The position numbers and the translations under genes were made by a program. DNA of 64,000 nucleotides from Ornithinibacillus xuwenensis (GTDB lineage Bacteria; Bacillota; Bacilli; Bacillales; Amphibacillaceae): assembly GCF_039614845.1 (NCBI RefSeq), contig NZ_JBDIML010000006.1, positions 157,097 to 221,096 on the forward strand. The letters are read 5' to 3'. The notes beneath the pieces are model-generated. The model worked only from the letters and a program-made list of their open reading frames with translations. It ran no database searches and had not been told where the DNA came from. Every line of letters begins with the position of its first letter. Positions within the stretch are counted from its first letter, which is position 1. Positions 1 to 8,591 of this stretch are shown here, piece after piece.

Positions 1-66
1 TAATAGGTCTAAGCATACATAAAGTTAATAATATAATACTTTTTTAGGATAAATGGTGAAAATATG

Positions 67-95
67 TCGAATTATGGAAATCTTTCTAGTATAAT
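67..95 (+). promoter_or_regulatory. candidate sigma-A promoter of the PilZ transcript
   Basis: A perfect TATAAT lies at 90-95, about 25 bases before the riboswitch. No good -35 hexamer sits 16-18 bases upstream, so the upstream element is weak. Bases 1-66 hold no gene or other feature that I can see. Confidence 0.45.
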
Positions 96-120
96 GGCAC
101 TAGAACATTCAGGCTTTTCG

Positions 121-199
121 AAAAAGGCAAACTTATTGAAAGATAAGGACGCAAAGCACAGGGCCTAAAGCAGTAGTGCAATGGCAGCCTAGCTACCGA
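121..199 (+). ncRNA. cyclic di-GMP-I (GEMM-I) riboswitch aptamer, copy 1
   Basis: The sequence shows the family hallmarks in order: GGCAAAC (126-132), a short stem with a GAAA loop (TTAT/ATAA), GGACGCAAAG (147-156), GGGCCTAA (161-168), a second stem, and a 3' GCTACCGAA (192-200). This 3' end resembles the well-studied Vibrio aptamer more than the UUGCC consensus. It precedes a PilZ-domain gene, so both the RNA switch and its product would sense c-di-GMP. Regulatory direction is inferred from the terminator that follows. Confidence 0.93.
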
Positions 200-218
200 A
201 GAAAACTGGGACTTTAAT

Positions 219-253
219 GGGGAACCGGTATCTTAGGTTCTCCTCTTTCTTGT
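219..253 (+). terminator. riboswitch expression-platform terminator hairpin
   Basis: GGGGAACC (219-226) pairs with GGTTCTCC (236-243) and is followed by TCTTTCTTGT. CGGTA at 226-230 is complementary to TACCG at 194-198 in the 3' strand of the aptamer. That allows a strand exchange in which the ligand-bound aptamer frees the terminator, a predicted OFF switch. A second perfect hairpin, ACCTCC/GGAGGT, lies at 271-289 with no U-run. Confidence 0.6.
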
Positions 254-361
254 ATGTTAAAGGGTAATCTACCTCCGCTGTTTGGAGGTATACCAGAATG
301 TATAGTTCCTTTAGGGTGAAATTTCGAAAAACCAATCAGGAAAGGAAGTGGAGTGATTTAG

Positions 362-907
362 ATGGAATATGCGGAATACATTCTTATTGCAGTTGCCTTT
401 ATTTTAGTACTCATTTTGGTTACATATTTAATTTATTCTTATAAAAAAGAAGCAGCTGAAGTAAATAAGGAGACCGAAATTCCTAAAACAACTAAAGAAA
501 ATCATCATGAAATAGGCTTTCAAGGTCGAAATCTACGTAAAAACTTTAGGGTTCCATTGGACCATGTATCTTGTTTTGTTGAATTTATGGATGTCGATAA
601 TGAAGACTTAAATCCAAAGCATTTCAACGCTATATTAAGAAATATTAGTATTGGCGGCGCGAAATTTGTTTGTGAGTATGAATTTCCAATATTGGACGAG
701 CTAAACATTAAATTACGCTTTAGCCTCCGAGAAAGTATCTTCATGGTAAAAGGAAGAATCGTGAGAAAAGAATTATATCCGGAAAGAGATATATTCGGTT
801 ATGGGGTACAGTTTACAAACTTGTTTGATGAGGATCGCGAGTTATTGTATCAAATCTTAAATCGTGTTGTGATCGAAAGACGGCGAAACCGGGTTGTAGG
901 AGAGTGA
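362..907 (+). CDS. membrane-anchored PilZ-domain protein (c-di-GMP effector)
   Basis: This 181-residue protein has one N-terminal membrane segment (about residues 5-26), a short charged linker, and a C-terminal PilZ domain. The c-di-GMP-binding signatures are present: R-K-N-F-R at 59-63 (RxxxR) and N-I-S-I-G-G at 94-99 (D/NxSxxG). PilZ proteins bind c-di-GMP and change shape to act on partners, often the flagellar motor or exopolysaccharide machinery. The partner here is unknown. The ATG follows an AGGAAAGGAAGTGGAG ribosome binding site. The gene lies behind a c-di-GMP riboswitch and directly before hag, which suggests a motility role. It is a single-gene unit ended by a terminator. Confidence 0.88.
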   Translation: MEYAEYILIAVAFILVLILVTYLIYSYKKEAAEVNKETEIPKTTKENHHEIGFQGRNLRKNFRVPLDHVSCFVEFMDVDNEDLNPKHFNAILRNISIGGAKFVCEYEFPILDELNIKLRFSLRESIFMVKGRIVRKELYPERDIFGYGVQFTNLFDEDRELLYQILNRVVIERRRNRVVGE

Positions 908-913
908 TTACGA

Positions 914-957
914 CTAATAGTCTGTGATGTTATAACATAGACTCTATTATTTTTTTG
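914..957 (+). terminator. terminator after the PilZ gene
   Basis: AATAG/CTATT and GTCT/AGAC arms enclose a TGTTATAACA core and are followed by a TTTTTTT run. It separates the PilZ unit from the sigma-D-driven hag unit. Confidence 0.7.
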
Positions 958-1030
958 TTGAGAAAAGCCTGATGTTTCAAGGCTTCTACAATTTTCTTCA
1001 AATATATTTAAATTTTTTTCTAAAAAAGAT

Positions 1031-1056
1031 TAAACATCTGATAAGTATGCCGATAT
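1031..1056 (+). promoter_or_regulatory. sigma-D promoter of hag
   Basis: TAAA (1031-1034), 14 bases, then GCCGATAT (1049-1056) is a perfect match to the Bacillus sigma-D (FliA-type) consensus. It gives a leader of about 190 bases before the hag ATG. Confidence 0.93.
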
Positions 1057-1191
1057 AAATAGTACATCATCATGATGAATGAAATGTTATGGCCAAACAT
1101 TTAAAAACTGGAGGTAACACTCCAAGCATTTAGTAGTTTCGATTAGAGACTACATTCAACCTAGATAATAACTCATAGAGTTGTTATAAAT

Positions 1192-1242
1192 GCGAGGCAT
1201 AAGGATGTGACTCGCAAAATAAAAAAACTACTTACATGGAGG
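1192..1242 (+). promoter_or_regulatory. CsrA-binding sites in the hag leader (predicted)
   Basis: A hairpin GCGAG (1192-1196)/CTCGC (1211-1215) presents GCATAAGGATGT in its loop. This is close to the CsrA selection consensus RUACARGGAUGU. A second GGA lies in the ribosome binding site GGAGG at 1238-1242. A further hairpin TGGAG/CTCCA is at 1109-1124. In B. subtilis CsrA represses hag translation through two such sites, one over the ribosome binding site. csrA and its antagonist fliW are in this window at 55034-55698. Confidence 0.7.
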
Positions 1243-1252
1243 TAAGGAAAAC

Positions 1253-2137
1253 ATGATTATCAATCACAATATTTCTGCATTAAACGCACACCGTCAATTA
1301 GGTGCTAACACTGGTGCAACTCAAAACTCTTTAGAAAAACTATCTTCTGGTCTTCGTATCAACAAAGCTGGAGATGACGCTGCAGGTCTAGCAATCTCTG
1401 AAAAAATGCGTGGACAAATCCGCGGTTTAGAAATGGCTTCTAAAAACGCTCAAGATGGTATTTCTTTAATCCAAACTGCTGAAGGTGCTTTGAATGAAAC
1501 TCATTCAATCCTTCAACGTATGCGTGAACTTACTGTTCAAGCTGGTAACACTGGTACTCAAGAAACTGAAGATCTTCAAGCTATCCAAAGTGAAATCGAT
1601 GCTCTAATCGAAGAACTTGGTGGAGAATCAGGATCTAAAGGTATTTCTGACCGTACACAATTCAACGGAAAGACTCTATTAGATGGTTCTTTCGCTTCTG
1701 GTAGCGGAAGTCTTACTTTCCAAATTGGTGCTAATACTACTCAACAATTAAGTGTAAACATTGAAAGTATGGCAGCAAAAGATTTAGGTACTTCAGGACT
1801 AAAAATCAATGCTATCGATGTAACTGACTTTGAAACAATCTCAGGCGCTGGATCTGGTGGTTTCGATGATCAACTAGCATCAATTGATGAAGCTATCAAC
1901 CAAGTATCTACTCAACGTTCTGCACTAGGTGCGGTACAAAACCGTCTAGAGCACACTATCAACAACTTAGGTGCTTCTCAAGAAAACCTAACTGCTGCGG
2001 AATCTCGTATCCGTGACGTTGATATGGCGAAAGAAATGATGGAATTCACTAAGAATAACATCCTTACTCAAGCTGCTCAAAGCATGTTAGCACAAGCTAA
2101 CCAACAACCACAAGGTGTTCTACAATTATTACGTTAA
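1253..2137 (+). CDS. hag: flagellin, main filament protein
   Basis: At 294 residues this is a standard-size flagellin. The N-terminal D0/D1 coil begins MIINHNISALNAHRQL and carries the SSGLRIN..GDDAAGLAISEKMR signature. A short variable centre (about residues 130-200) is followed by the C-terminal coil ending in QANQQPQGVLQLLR. It polymerises into the flagellar filament after export and FliW/FliS handling. The gene is monocistronic, with a sigma-D promoter, a long CsrA-type leader and a strong terminator. Codon use is biased, as in very highly expressed genes. In B. subtilis hag lies between csrA and flaG; here it is at the far end of the window. The neighbouring Maf and nonulosonate genes suggest the protein is glycosylated. 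Confidence 0.97.
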   Translation: MIINHNISALNAHRQLGANTGATQNSLEKLSSGLRINKAGDDAAGLAISEKMRGQIRGLEMASKNAQDGISLIQTAEGALNETHSILQRMRELTVQAGNTGTQETEDLQAIQSEIDALIEELGGESGSKGISDRTQFNGKTLLDGSFASGSGSLTFQIGANTTQQLSVNIESMAAKDLGTSGLKINAIDVTDFETISGAGSGGFDDQLASIDEAINQVSTQRSALGAVQNRLEHTINNLGASQENLTAAESRIRDVDMAKEMMEFTKNNILTQAAQSMLAQANQQPQGVLQLLR

Positions 2138-2151
2138 TCGTAATTAAAATG

Positions 2152-2179
2152 AAAGCTCTCTTTTAGAGAGCTTTTTTTT
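2152..2179 (+). terminator. hag terminator
   Basis: AAAGCTCTC (2152-2160) and GAGAGCTTT (2166-2174) form a perfect 9-bp stem with a five-base loop, followed by TTTTTG. Confidence 0.93.
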
Positions 2180-2298
2180 GTGGTAACATCCACCATTAGC
2201 TGCTACAACTATTTCTCCACTCCAGTACATATATTTTCAAACTTTTATAAAAAATAGTAATAAGGTAATTAGAATATCTTATTGGGATACTCCCTTTA

Positions 2299-2324
2299 TA
2301 AATAAGCAAACAAACCGATATAAT
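2299..2324 (+). promoter_or_regulatory. candidate promoter of the plus-strand glycosylation operon
   Basis: ACCGATAT (2314-2321) fits a sigma-D -10 element, but the nearest TAAA (2299-2302) is only 11 bases away. An overlapping TATAAT (2319-2324) could serve sigma-A, with a poor -35. A promoter here is likely; which sigma factor uses it is not settled. Confidence 0.4.
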
Positions 2325-2369
2325 AGAAGAATACTGTTACAGAATAATGGAAACTATTTGGAGGTAATT

Positions 2370-2978
2370 ATGAATTTACTATATAAAGATGATCAAATAA
2401 TTTTAGAGAATAATGAAGAGGCAATGACAAAAATCTTTGAAAGAATTAGTGAGATTATTAACAAGCAAGATGTTGTATTTAGTCATTTAGTAATTGATGA
2501 TGTAGAAGTATATGAAAATCATGAAGCCTATATTATGAGTCATTTAAGTGATATTGATAAGATTGAAATTGTTACGACTAGTACAAGAAGAATGGTATGG
2601 GAGACCATGACCTCCATACATGCATACTTAGAAAGAGGAATTCCAACCTTAAAGGAATTAATTACGGAGAGCTATGACAAATATACCGAGAAAACATGGG
2701 ATGGGATTAATAAATTGGCTGAGTCTATGCAGTTGATCTTACAATTTGTCGAGTTTACAAATAATACAAACGAGTATCCTGCTAATTGGAGTACTATTGA
2801 AGAAAGTGTTAAAGCTTGTCAGGAAAGCTTTCGTAAATTAATGGAAGGAATTGAAATGAAAGATACGATACTAATCTCGGATATCCTTAGCTATGAAGTA
2901 GTCCCAGCTTATGAGGACCTTTATAAGCAGTTAAGTGTATCGCTTGATGACAAGGAGTTCTTACAAAATGTTAATTGA
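2370..2978 (+). CDS. uncharacterised acidic protein between hag and maf
   Basis: The ATG at 2370 follows a TGGAGG ribosome binding site at good spacing. The product is about 202 residues, acidic, mostly helical-looking, with no signal peptide or membrane segment. I do not recognise a family. The stop codon overlaps the start of the Maf gene by 11 bases, so the two are translationally coupled and probably work together. A role in flagellin handling or in glycosylation is an inference from position only. Confidence 0.75.
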   Translation: MNLLYKDDQIILENNEEAMTKIFERISEIINKQDVVFSHLVIDDVEVYENHEAYIMSHLSDIDKIEIVTTSTRRMVWETMTSIHAYLERGIPTLKELITESYDKYTEKTWDGINKLAESMQLILQFVEFTNNTNEYPANWSTIEESVKACQESFRKLMEGIEMKDTILISDILSYEVVPAYEDLYKQLSVSLDDKEFLQNVN

Positions 2979-4788
2979 TAATACATTATTCCTACGTGAG
3001 AGATTTCCTAGCCTCCGGAAGAAGTATAGTGAGTATGAGGATAGTTTAGATACAGAAAAATTGGAGGTCCTCGACTCCAAATCTGGTGCGAAAACCATTA
3101 AATATGATCAAAAGCTGATGGTTCATAGTCTGTATGATCCAATTCGAGAAGCCGAAAGAATTATTGCTTCCCATGAGGATAAAATATCCGCTGATACGCA
3201 TGTATTCTTTTATGGGGGTGGACTTGGATATCATATTGAGAAGTTCGTAGAAAAGTATCCAAATAATCCGTTTTCTATTTATGAGCCGATACCAGAAATC
3301 TTTAAGGTAATGTCCGAGCAGCGAATACTAAGCTCTGTTATGACGAAAAATACGGCTAACGTATATATCGATTATCGTCAAAATGAATCGCTAGAGCTAA
3401 TGGACGAATTTAGTTCAAGTAATAAAAATATCCATATTATTGTTTTACCTAGCTACGAGAATATTGCGAATCAGCAAGTTCGATTTTTTCAGGAGACTGT
3501 AAAAAGTATCATTATTGGCCGTAGAAGTAACCTACGAACAAATGCAAGGTTTCAAAAGCTTTGGGTAATGAACAGTCTATTTAATATAAAAGAGGTGCTA
3601 AGTACTCCGAATGTCATGAAGCATGTGGATCACAATGAATTTAAAGACAAACCGGCCTTAATCGTATCTGCAGGTCCTTCATTATCTCAGGATATCGAAT
3701 ATATCAAATATATTAAGGAAAATAATTTGGCGTATATCTTCTCTGCGGGATCAGCAATTAATAGCTTAGTCGCCCATGATATACTACCAGATGTCATTTG
3801 TACGTATGATCCACTTCAGACTAATGACAAGGTTTTTAAAGATTTAATTGATAAGAATATCAGTCATTTACCTATGCTATTTGGTTCCAGTGTTGGCTAT
3901 GAGACGTTAAACAAATACAAAGGACCGAAAGTTCATTTTATTACCACACAAGATAGAGCTTCCACATATTTTTTGCGAGAGCAATTAGATACGAAACGAG
4001 ATTATATCTTGGATTCTCCATCTATAGCTATCATGATTTTTCAAGTTTTAAATCGTTTGGGAGTTAATCCAATTATTTTTGCTGGACAAAATCTAGGGTT
4101 TTTATATGATCGATATTATTCGGAAGAAATAGACTATGAGGTTATTAAGGATAAGAAGCAGTTAGAGAATGCAATTATGATAGAAGATGTTTATGGAAAT
4201 GAAATTAAAACTAGCATCGGCTTAAATAACATGCGTGAGATTTTGGAACAATTTGCTGGCCATTTTAATGGAACCTTTATCAATACAACAAAGGGTGGCG
4301 CAAAAATTAAAGGGATTCCATTCCAACCTATTGAAGAAATACTGGAGAAGCTTTTAACAAAACCAATCACTAAATCAGAATGGTGGATGGATACACCGCT
4401 ATATGACCAAAAAGAAATGGAAAAGAAAATAAAGAATTTATATGATAGCATTGGGAAATTCTTTGGTCTGCTTCGTGAGGGCGAGCGATTAATGGATGCG
4501 ATTAAAGCAAACATTAAGGTAAGAAATAAGCAGATAATGCAACGGTTATTGTCGCAGTTCGATCATCTATATACACAAATGCGACAGAATGAATACTATG
4601 CTAACTTTTTATCCTTCTATATCCGTGTTGATACCCAATTTTTGGCGAATGAGATTAAACGGTTAAACGGTTTTAAGGACTCTTTTGACAAAGGAGAAGG
4701 GTTATTACGCGTGTTTTCAAATTATATAAATCAATGTAGAGCAGGTAGCTCGGAGTTAGAGGGAATTATCGAACAAGCATTGAAATAA
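2968..4788 (+). CDS. Maf-type motility accessory factor, flagellin glycosyltransferase (DUF115)
   Basis: The start is placed at the ATG at 2968, which follows AAGGAG at 2952-2957 with correct spacing. The 606-residue protein carries the central MptE-like/DUF115 domain, seen in the stretch P-A-L-I-V-S-A-G-P-S-L-S and the following D-x-I-x-x-x-x-D-P segment. Maf proteins of Campylobacter, Helicobacter, Aeromonas, Clostridium and Geobacillus are required for, or directly carry out, transfer of nonulosonic acids to flagellin serine/threonine residues. Its place between hag and a nonulosonate gene set fits that role. It acts in the cytoplasm, before flagellin export. Linkage specificity cannot be read from the sequence. 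Confidence 0.88.
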   Translation: MLIDNTLFLRERFPSLRKKYSEYEDSLDTEKLEVLDSKSGAKTIKYDQKLMVHSLYDPIREAERIIASHEDKISADTHVFFYGGGLGYHIEKFVEKYPNNPFSIYEPIPEIFKVMSEQRILSSVMTKNTANVYIDYRQNESLELMDEFSSSNKNIHIIVLPSYENIANQQVRFFQETVKSIIIGRRSNLRTNARFQKLWVMNSLFNIKEVLSTPNVMKHVDHNEFKDKPALIVSAGPSLSQDIEYIKYIKENNLAYIFSAGSAINSLVAHDILPDVICTYDPLQTNDKVFKDLIDKNISHLPMLFGSSVGYETLNKYKGPKVHFITTQDRASTYFLREQLDTKRDYILDSPSIAIMIFQVLNRLGVNPIIFAGQNLGFLYDRYYSEEIDYEVIKDKKQLENAIMIEDVYGNEIKTSIGLNNMREILEQFAGHFNGTFINTTKGGAKIKGIPFQPIEEILEKLLTKPITKSEWWMDTPLYDQKEMEKKIKNLYDSIGKFFGLLREGERLMDAIKANIKVRNKQIMQRLLSQFDHLYTQMRQNEYYANFLSFYIRVDTQFLANEIKRLNGFKDSFDKGEGLLRVFSNYINQCRAGSSELEGIIEQALK

Positions 4789-4842
4789 CTATAGACATAA
4801 ATAATTGTATGCAGAAAGTCATAAAAGAAGAGGGTAATAAAA

Positions 4843-5802
4843 ATGAAAAGTGTCGCCATAATAGGTGCTGGACAACTAGGAAGTAGACATCTTCAAGCAC
4901 TGGCATTATATGAAGACCCCTTAACTATATATTTGGTCGATCCTGTTGAAGCGTCCCGTAATCTGAGTAAGGAAAGATTTTCAGAAGTGGATCAATTACA
5001 CAACAAGAATATTGTTGAGGCATCTAACATGGAGAATATGCCTAGCATAATTGATTTTGCAGTCATTGCAACGACATCCACACATCGTCTACTAGCATTA
5101 GAGGAGTTGTTAACAAGGTCAGAAGTAAAATATTTGCTGCTTGAGAAATTTTTATTTCCACAAGAAGCAGAATATAGCACTGCATTAGAATTGATATCTC
5201 ACTATGATGTTGAAGTCTATGTAAATTGCCCAAGAAGGCTATGGCCAATTTACAATAAGATTAAAATGGATATGTCTCATGATACAAATATTAATTTGAC
5301 AGTTACAGGGAGTAATTGGAATTTAGCAAGTAATGCCATTCACTTTATTGATTTATTTGCATTTATAACTGGTGAAAGTGAATTATGTATCCAAACGGAT
5401 CATCTTAATTCTGAATTACTATCGAATAAGAGAAAGGGATTCATAGAGTTCTCTGGTACCTTAGAAGGCAATACAAGCAATAATAATCATTTTAGCCTTA
5501 CCTCTACTATTGATAGTGTATCTACATTAACTGTCCAATTCGAATCGGATCAGCATAAATATTCCTTACATGAGGGGAATGGTCAGATTAAGATTTATAA
5601 TTTGGCGAAAGATGAGTGGTTCATGGAAGAATTTGCTGTGCCAAAACAAAGCGAACTAACTAATCTTGTCTTCAAGGAACTGTTTGAAACAAATTATTGT
5701 AATTTGGTTCCGTATAGGGAATCTGCTAAGCTCCATTTATCTTATCTGAAATCAGTCAATATATTCCTTAATAAAAATAATAAGGAAGGAGTGATTACGT
5801 AA
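4843..5802 (+). CDS. Gfo/Idh/MocA-family oxidoreductase (first of three)
   Basis: The 319-residue protein starts with a Rossmann fingerprint V-A-I-I-G-A-G-Q-L-G-S-R-H, typical of NAD(P)-dependent sugar dehydrogenases of the Gfo/Idh/MocA family. A GAGGG ribosome binding site precedes the ATG. The E-K...P segment usual around the cofactor site is only loosely kept (L-L-E-K-F-L-F-P). The stop overlaps the next start by one base (TAATG), so the two are coupled. The substrate is probably a nucleotide sugar or sugar intermediate for the flagellar glycan. This copy is the most divergent of the three. Confidence 0.75.
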   Translation: MKSVAIIGAGQLGSRHLQALALYEDPLTIYLVDPVEASRNLSKERFSEVDQLHNKNIVEASNMENMPSIIDFAVIATTSTHRLLALEELLTRSEVKYLLLEKFLFPQEAEYSTALELISHYDVEVYVNCPRRLWPIYNKIKMDMSHDTNINLTVTGSNWNLASNAIHFIDLFAFITGESELCIQTDHLNSELLSNKRKGFIEFSGTLEGNTSNNNHFSLTSTIDSVSTLTVQFESDQHKYSLHEGNGQIKIYNLAKDEWFMEEFAVPKQSELTNLVFKELFETNYCNLVPYRESAKLHLSYLKSVNIFLNKNNKEGVIT

Positions 5803-6749
5803 TGCATGTAGTACTTGTTGGTGCAGGTTTGATGGCAAAAGAATATGGAAAAGTATTAAATGCTTTAGGAGTCCCCTACACCGTTATTAGTAGAGGGCCA
5901 GATAGCGCGAAAACCTTTGAAGCGGAAGTTGGTAAGGAAGTTCGAATAGGGGGACTAGAAAGCAACTATGGTTCTCTTAATGAAGTGCCTACACACGTAA
6001 TCATTGCTACACCATTAGAAAATTTAGAAGAAAATACTTTATTTATTTTGGACCAGGGAGTAAAAAATGTATTAATTGAAAAACCTGGCGCTGTCAGTGT
6101 TGAAGGATTGAAGCGAATCCATGAAAAAGCAGAATACAGGAATGCAAAAGTATTTATTGCTTACAATAGAAGATTCTATTCCTCTGTAATAGAAGCGGAA
6201 AAGCTAATTGCAAAGGATGGAGGACTACAATCTTTTGTTTTTGAATTTACGGAGTGGGGACATAAGATAAAGAATTTAGACAAGTCGACGTTCCAATTGG
6301 AAAATTGGTTTATTGGTAACTCAACTCATGTTATTGATTTGGCCTTCTTTTTTGGCGGAAAGCCAAAGGAGTTAAGTAGTTATATAATGGGTGGATCGGA
6401 TTGGCATCCTACAGGAACTATTTTTTCAGGAGCTGGGATAACTGAAACAGGAAAAGTATTTTCTTATCATGCAAATTGGGAAGCACCTGGAAGCTGGAAG
6501 TTAGAGCTCTTAACCAAGCTTAACCGGTATATATTCAGGCCGCTAGAAGAGTTAAAGGTACAAGCGCTTGGGTCTATAGAAGTATCAAAGATTACAATTG
6601 ATGATTCATATGACATAACATTCAAACCGGGCTTATACCAGCAAGTTAATTCCTTTCTGTACGAAACACCATATTCTAATAGGCTATTAGGAGTAGAAGA
6701 AGGATTATTAATGATGGAGAATTACTTTAGAATGAGATGTGATAAGTAG
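5802..6749 (+). CDS. Gfo/Idh/MocA-family oxidoreductase (second)
   Basis: A 315-residue Rossmann-fold dehydrogenase beginning V-V-L-V-G-A-G-L-M-A-K. The family's E-K-P-G motif follows the nucleotide-binding half (I-E-K-P-G-A-V-S), and the H-x-I-D segment (S-T-H-V-I-D-L-A) sits where the catalytic H/D usually lie. It is translationally coupled to the genes on both sides, with a one-base overlap before it and none after. It probably oxidises or reduces a sugar in the glycan pathway; the precise substrate is unknown. Confidence 0.8.
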   Translation: MHVVLVGAGLMAKEYGKVLNALGVPYTVISRGPDSAKTFEAEVGKEVRIGGLESNYGSLNEVPTHVIIATPLENLEENTLFILDQGVKNVLIEKPGAVSVEGLKRIHEKAEYRNAKVFIAYNRRFYSSVIEAEKLIAKDGGLQSFVFEFTEWGHKIKNLDKSTFQLENWFIGNSTHVIDLAFFFGGKPKELSSYIMGGSDWHPTGTIFSGAGITETGKVFSYHANWEAPGSWKLELLTKLNRYIFRPLEELKVQALGSIEVSKITIDDSYDITFKPGLYQQVNSFLYETPYSNRLLGVEEGLLMMENYFRMRCDK

Positions 6750-7628
6750 ATGCGAGTATTATTTATTGGGGATTCTCTAGGATTACCTCGACCACATAGA
6801 ATAAATAAGTATGCACCGAATGAGAAGGAACTTGCAGTAGCCTATGAAGAAACTTATTCCTCAATAATTAATATGGAATTAGTAAGAAAATATAATTTAA
6901 ACCCATATGTAGAGGTAATAAATCGTTGTAAACGATTTTATACCATTAAGAATGTATATGAGGAATTCTCAGATCACCTATTCTTTTTTGAACCAGATGT
7001 GATTGTCATGCAAGTAGGGATAGTGGACTGTTGGTTCCGAGAAGAGTTAAAAGGGAAACAACTCGTAAGTAAAGACAACTATGAGATATACTTAAAAAAT
7101 ATACTTACACTGTTAGAACATAGACCTAATTGTCGATTAATTATTATTGGCATAGCACCTACCTCTACTAAGATGGAAGATAGATTCAATGGAATTAATC
7201 AGGAGATAGCCACTTACAACACTATATTAAAGTCTAAAATCAATAACAAAAATGTGTTTTATGTTGATATGGAAAAGTACATTAAACCGGATTCTGTCCA
7301 TGAATATCTATTGCCTGATGACCATCATTTAAATAAATATGGAAATAAACTATTAGCAGAACTAATTCAAGACATACTAATTGCATTTATAGAATCTGAT
7401 AAAGGCGTAGGTTTTTTCAATCAAGAACAATATAAAAATGCCTTAGATAGTTTTCAAGTATCCTTACAACGTTATCCTTATTACTTAGATAACGTGTACA
7501 ATACTTTAGTGCTAGCTTACCAACTGAAGGAACAGGATATTTTAGAGAAAATCGTTAGCTATATAAAAGAATTTCAGCTAAAGGACGAGAGAATTTTAGA
7601 ATTTTTAAATATGGTTAGAGGAAGATAA
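6750..7628 (+). CDS. SGNH/GDSL-type hydrolase with a TPR-like tail
   Basis: The first residues M-R-V-L-F-I-G-D-S-L-G carry the GDS nucleophile block. The block with the catalytic Asp and His is seen as D-D-H-H-L-N near residue 190. SGNH proteins are esterases or acetyl-ester hydrolases/transferases and are common in glycan loci, where they add or remove O-acetyl groups. The last 75 residues look like TPR-type helices (Q-Y-K-N-A-L-D-S-F-Q). The ATG follows the preceding stop directly, with no gap. It may trim or O-acylate the flagellar sugar, but this is inference. Confidence 0.75.
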   Translation: MRVLFIGDSLGLPRPHRINKYAPNEKELAVAYEETYSSIINMELVRKYNLNPYVEVINRCKRFYTIKNVYEEFSDHLFFFEPDVIVMQVGIVDCWFREELKGKQLVSKDNYEIYLKNILTLLEHRPNCRLIIIGIAPTSTKMEDRFNGINQEIATYNTILKSKINNKNVFYVDMEKYIKPDSVHEYLLPDDHHLNKYGNKLLAELIQDILIAFIESDKGVGFFNQEQYKNALDSFQVSLQRYPYYLDNVYNTLVLAYQLKEQDILEKIVSYIKEFQLKDERILEFLNMVRGR

Positions 7629-7679
7629 AAGAACGAAGAAAATACGTTTCAAAATAAGATAAGGTGAGTTGTAAATGTT

Positions 7680-8591
7680 ATGAATGTAGTAGTTATTGGA
7701 TATGGTTCTATTGGAAGAAGACATTGTCGAATACTTAATGAAATGGGTTATCATGTTTCAATCGTTAGTAAGAGGGATATTAATTATCCATTAAAATATA
7801 ATACGCTTCGTGACGCTATACACACTGAAAAACCAGAATATGTTGTGATTGCAAATGAGACTAGCGCTCACTTGGAGACTTTAGAGTCCCTAGATAACCT
7901 GCGTTATCATCATAAAATTCTTGTTGAAAAACCTTTATATCACCAGAATGTAAAGACAATGTTTCATTTTTCCGATTTGTATATTGGGTATAATTTACGA
8001 TTTCATCCCATCATACAAGCATTGTATAAACACTTGCAAGGGCAAAAGGTGCTGTCTGTCCAGGCGTATGCCGGTCAGTATCTTCCTAATTGGAGACCAT
8101 CTACTGATTACACAAGTTCATACTCCTCTGATAGAAATAAAGGAGGAGGAGTCATTAGGGATTTAAGTCATGAATTAGATTATTTGCAATTCTTATTTGG
8201 AGAATGGAATGCCTTGTTTGCGTTAGGTGGAAAATGGAGTGATTTAGCTATTACTTCTGACGACACATTTGCAATAGTCTACCAAAGTAAAGACTGTCCT
8301 ACTATTAATTTGCAGATAAATTATTTAGATCACATTGCTCAACGTACAATTACGATAAATACAGTAAATCATACGTATAAAGCGGATTTAATTAACAATA
8401 CTTTACAAATTAACGACCAAATCCATACGTATTCATTAGATGCAGATGAAACTTACAAAAAGCAGCATTTAGCGATTATACATGATGAAAAAGAATTTTT
8501 ATGTACATATGATCAGGGACTAGCAATTGTCAATATGATCGAATCAGCTGAAAACTCCTCAACAGAAAGGGCCTGGATATTAAATGAGTAG
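7680..8591 (+). CDS. Gfo/Idh/MocA-family oxidoreductase (third)
   Basis: A 303-residue Rossmann dehydrogenase beginning V-V-V-I-G-Y-G-S-I-G-R-R-H, the form seen in oxidoreductases of Campylobacter and Leptospira surface-glycan loci. The E-K-P-L motif (V-E-K-P-L-Y) and the G-G-G-V-I-R-D-L-S-H block, with the substrate-site His, are intact. AAGGTGAG precedes the ATG. It overlaps the cytidylyltransferase start by 8 bases, which ties it to nonulosonate activation. The substrate is unknown. Confidence 0.82.
   Translation: MNVVVIGYGSIGRRHCRILNEMGYHVSIVSKRDINYPLKYNTLRDAIHTEKPEYVVIANETSAHLETLESLDNLRYHHKILVEKPLYHQNVKTMFHFSDLYIGYNLRFHPIIQALYKHLQGQKVLSVQAYAGQYLPNWRPSTDYTSSYSSDRNKGGGVIRDLSHELDYLQFLFGEWNALFALGGKWSDLAITSDDTFAIVYQSKDCPTINLQINYLDHIAQRTITINTVNHTYKADLINNTLQINDQIHTYSLDADETYKKQHLAIIHDEKEFLCTYDQGLAIVNMIESAENSSTERAWILNE

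Noticed and set aside
7625..7640. AAAGAAC near 7628 as a SinR box
   Set aside because: It is a single heptamer inside a glycosylation operon with no partner, expected by chance in A/T-rich DNA.
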